Below, in pieces: positions 61,589 through 64,000 of a DNA stretch of 64,000 nucleotides. Where the stretch lies: the NCBI GenBank assembly GCA_965246935.1, contig CBDFGC010000014.1, positions 62,001-126,000 of the forward strand. Direction: 5' to 3'. The notes beneath the pieces were generated by a model, which was not told the DNA's origin, searched no databases, and was given only the letters and a program-made list of their open reading frames with translations. Source of the DNA: JAZKFT01 sp965246935 (GTDB lineage: Bacteria > Bacteroidota > Bacteroidia > Chitinophagales > Chitinophagaceae). The position numbers and the translations under genes were made by a program. Every line of letters starts with the position of its first letter. The first letter of the stretch is position 1.

Positions 61589-62860
61589 ATGAAACACTAC
61601 TTTTTAGCATGGCTGCTTCTACTAAGCATTACATCGTTTGGCCAGGCTGATTCCCTATCCCTTAACCAAAGCATTGGCCTTGTACGTACCAATTATCCGC
61701 TACTTAATCAAAACGACTATTATAAGCTCATTGGTGAAAGTAATCAGCAAGTGATTCAAAATGAATGGCTGCCCCGTGTGAATCTTACGGGCCAGGCCAC
61801 CTATCAGTCTGAGGTTTCTAAATTCAGTTTTCCGGGTTTACCTGGTATTGTGTTGCCAAAGGATCAGTATAATATCGGCCTGGCCGTTCGTCAAAACATT
61901 ATAGATGGTGGTAAAACCCAACAGGCACGGCGGGTAGAAGAATTAAGTACGGCAGTAGCTGTGCAACAAAATGAAACCGGCCTTTACACATTGGCTGCCC
62001 GAACCAATGAGTTATATGGCAACATTTTATTGGCCCGTGAAAACCTGAGAATACTGGCCATTTACAAGCAGGATATTCAGAATAATGAAAAACTGGTAAA
62101 GACCGCTTTAAAAAATGGCACGGCATTACAAACCAACCTGGATGTGCTTACTGCACAGGAATTGACCACCGACCAGAATATGATTGAGACAACCGGCAAT
62201 CTGAAAGGCTTATATCAGGCATTCAGCCTGCTGCTAAAGCGTCCGCTAACCGACAGTACATCGTTTACTTCCGATTTATCACTCCGGCAAAACAAAGCTG
62301 ATACCCTTAACCGGCCCGAAACCCGATTATATGGTTTGCAACGTCAGTTGCTGGATGCCCGCATTAAGCAGATAGATAAGGATATGATACCCACCGTACA
62401 GGTATTTGGTGAGGGCAATTACGGGCGGCCGGGCTACGACTTTTTGCGTACCAATATGGGGCTATATGGCCGCGTAGGGCTAAGCGTAAACTGGAATATT
62501 GCCAGCTTGTATAACCGCAATACCCAGAAAAAGAATTTGCAGGTGAACAAGCAATTACTCGATGCACAGGAAGCCGCTTTTAACCTGAACACGAATGCCA
62601 CACTGGTTACACAGGGTAACGAAATAGAAAACCTGCAAGCCATTATCGAAAAGGACAAACAGATTGTAGATGTACGTATCCGTGTAACCAGGACTGCTTC
62701 TGTACAGTTAGAAAACGGTATTATAACTTCTACTGATTACCTCACGGAACTGGATAAAGAAATGCAGGCACGTATGAACCAGAAAGTGCATGAAGTACGT
62801 TTGATGACAGCCATTAATAATTATAATATTACCAGAGGCATTCAAACAGGTAATAGGTAA
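61589..62860 (+). CDS. TolC-family outer-membrane efflux protein
   Basis: A 423-residue TolC/OMF-type channel with signal peptide (FLAWLLLLSITSFGQ). Repeated helical/coiled-coil segments (RRVEELSTAVAVQQNETGLYTLAARTNEL, KNLQVNKQLLDAQEAAFNLN) and the outer-membrane strands YNIGLAVRQNIIDGGKTQ and YGRVGLSVNWNI are typical. It forms the exit duct of a tripartite pump with the HlyD-type adaptor encoded downstream. Confidence 0.92.
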   Translation: MKHYFLAWLLLLSITSFGQADSLSLNQSIGLVRTNYPLLNQNDYYKLIGESNQQVIQNEWLPRVNLTGQATYQSEVSKFSFPGLPGIVLPKDQYNIGLAVRQNIIDGGKTQQARRVEELSTAVAVQQNETGLYTLAARTNELYGNILLARENLRILAIYKQDIQNNEKLVKTALKNGTALQTNLDVLTAQELTTDQNMIETTGNLKGLYQAFSLLLKRPLTDSTSFTSDLSLRQNKADTLNRPETRLYGLQRQLLDARIKQIDKDMIPTVQVFGEGNYGRPGYDFLRTNMGLYGRVGLSVNWNIASLYNRNTQKKNLQVNKQLLDAQEAAFNLNTNATLVTQGNEIENLQAIIEKDKQIVDVRIRVTRTASVQLENGIITSTDYLTELDKEMQARMNQKVHEVRLMTAINNYNITRGIQTGNR

Positions 62861-63016
62861 TAGGCAATGCTCAATTACTCAGTGGCTCAATTAATACAAA
62901 TTAAGAATAGGTAATTGGCAGAATAAAAATAAAATAAAATTTAGCGGCACCGGTCAATAAGCAACGATGAGTGGTCTGTTGTCCGTGGTCCGTCGTCCTT
63001 CTAAAAAAACACATTT
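62861..63016 (+). repeat. 156-bp spacer with dispersed short repeats
   Basis: Contains CTCAATTACTCAGTGGCTCAATTA, related to the CTCAATGGCTCGATGGCTCAATGG stretch at 36334-36354, and the GTCCGTGGTCCGTCGTCC run. Such low-complexity pieces recur in this window between genes. No terminator is evident, so the TolC and HlyD genes are likely co-transcribed. Confidence 0.4.
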
Positions 63017-64000
63017 ATGGAAACACAACCGGTTATTGAGAAGAAAAAAAGTCCCGTTAAGTGGATTGTTATCAGCCTGCTTATAGCTGTAGCCCTGTTT
63101 TTTGGTATTCGTTACTGGATTGAAAATTCTCATTACGAAAGCACAGATAATGCCCAGTTAGATGCTACCATTATACCCGTTCGCAGCAGTGTGCAGGGGT
63201 ATGTTCGCCAGGTATTATTTCAGGATAATCTACTGGTTAAAAAAGGACAGCTTTTAGTGAGCATAGATGATATTGATCCAAAGGCCCGGCAGGCACAGGC
63301 CGAAGCGGCTTTGCAAAATGCAAAATCCAACCTGCAGGCATTGCGCAGCAGTGCCCGCGGTGGCCAGCAAACCGCACAGGCTTCTGCACTGTCGTCGCAG
63401 TCGGTACGCTTCGGCATTCAATCGGCGCAGGCCCGCCAATCACAGGCGCAGGAAGATTTAAACCGGGTACAAAACCTGTTTAAAGAAGGTGCTGCTACCC
63501 GTTCGCAGCTCGAAGCCAGCCAAACCGCACTCGATGTAGCAAAAGCGCAGACATCTGCTGCAACCAGTCAGTATCAATCGTCCGCTGCACAGTCTGGTGG
63601 AGCCTTTTCGCAGGCTGCATCGCAGGTAAGCCAGGTAAGCCTGGCGGAAGCCCTGGTACGCCAGCGGGAAGCAGAATTAATTTTGGCAAACACCCAGTTG
63701 AGCTATACCCAGGTACCAGCGCCTGCCAATGGTATCGTCTCCAAAAAAGCAGTTGACCCGGGACAATATATTCAGATAGGAACACCCATTTGCTCTGTAG
63801 TGGATAAAGACGGACTTTGGGTAACTGCTAATTTCAAAGAAACCCAAATGGAATATTTACGGTTGGGGCAGGAAGTTGATATAGAATTAGATGCGTTTCC
63901 AGGTGTAAAGCTGAAAGGGAAAGTAGAGTCTTTTGGCGGCGCTACCGGTGCCAAATTTTCGCTGCTGCCGCCAGACAATGCTACCGGCAATTTTATAAAA
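63017..64000 (+). CDS. HlyD/EmrA-type membrane fusion protein (adaptor), N-terminal part
   Basis: At least 328 residues; the frame is open at the window end. A single membrane helix (KWIVISLLIALVALFFGIRYW, residues about 15-36) is followed by the HlyD layout: barrel-sandwich half (ESTDNAQLDATIIPVRSSVQGYVRQVLFQDNLLVKKGQLLVSIDD), a long coiled-coil hairpin rich in Ala/Gln/Ser (about 85-220), the second half (AELILANTQLSYTQVPAPANGIVSKKAVDPGQYIQIG) and a beta-barrel domain. It would bridge an inner-membrane transporter, expected just beyond the window, to the TolC-type channel. Confidence 0.95.
   Translation, partial: METQPVIEKKKSPVKWIVISLLIAVALFFGIRYWIENSHYESTDNAQLDATIIPVRSSVQGYVRQVLFQDNLLVKKGQLLVSIDDIDPKARQAQAEAALQNAKSNLQALRSSARGGQQTAQASALSSQSVRFGIQSAQARQSQAQEDLNRVQNLFKEGAATRSQLEASQTALDVAKAQTSAATSQYQSSAAQSGGAFSQAASQVSQVSLAEALVRQREAELILANTQLSYTQVPAPANGIVSKKAVDPGQYIQIGTPICSVVDKDGLWVTANFKETQMEYLRLGQEVDIELDAFPGVKLKGKVESFGGATGAKFSLLPPDNATGNFIK

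Overview
The window looks like a chromosomal segment of a Bacteroidota bacterium, most likely of the Chitinophagaceae type. This rests on a SusC/SusD pair, type IX secretion (T9SS) C-terminal domains, the rpmB-rpmG-DUF4295-ftsY cluster, a 'Bacteroidetes' LuxC-like acyl-CoA reductase beside ferredoxins, and many dispersed palindromic repeats. The assignment is inferred from gene content only.

Region 1 (1-23318) is a polysaccharide utilization locus (PUL) read on the + strand. It holds the 3' part of susC, susD, a six-hairpin (alpha/alpha barrel) glycosidase, a GH127-like enzyme with a twin-arginine signal, a GH115-like enzyme, a clan GH-D (GH27/36-like) enzyme split by a frameshift, a GH28, a GH32-like enzyme whose natural start reads ATA, an IS5-type element abutting the 3' stub of another GH28, a GH9, a beta-propeller protein, a second intact GH28, and a PQQ-type sugar dehydrogenase fused to cytochrome c. 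The likely target is a pectin-like, arabinose- and uronic-acid-bearing plant glycan. Several genes show decay.

Region 2 (23319-28580) is a mobile-element graveyard. An IS3-type orfA remnant is interrupted by a 461-bp inverted-repeat element with a 9-bp target duplication. It is followed by a RibD/DHFR-like gene, a barrel-like protein, an IS4/IS701-type element between two truncated genes, and a frameshifted tyrosine integrase pointing away from the 3' end of tRNA-Glu.

Region 3 (28770-39896) is core-like: gap, a lipoprotein, pgk, two tandem Uma2 genes, an esterase, then on the - strand ftsY, DUF4295, rpmG, rpmB and an O-methyltransferase, and finally rocD on the + strand behind a terminator-like hairpin.

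Region 4 (40030-45522) is a tandem duplication of [small membrane protein + large T9SS-exported protein]. One membrane-protein copy has decayed to a relic.

Region 5 (45580-56208) carries tRNA-Cys, a nucleoside phosphorylase, dapF, a secreted small protein, two duplicated ferredoxins, an acyl-CoA reductase, and a DJ-1/YHS - TonB receptor - cysteine-rich protein set that may handle a metal. A MarR-GNAT fusion follows.

Region 6 (56448-64000) contains a complete-looking IS21 element, a GH13 lipoprotein, and the start of a TetR-TolC-HlyD efflux operon cut by the window end.

The most unusual signal is a set of nested palindromic elements (2815-3175, 23468-23928, 32714-32805, 49228-49603). They have clear terminal inverted repeats, some with target duplications. 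Three of them share an internal palindromic core although their outer ends differ.
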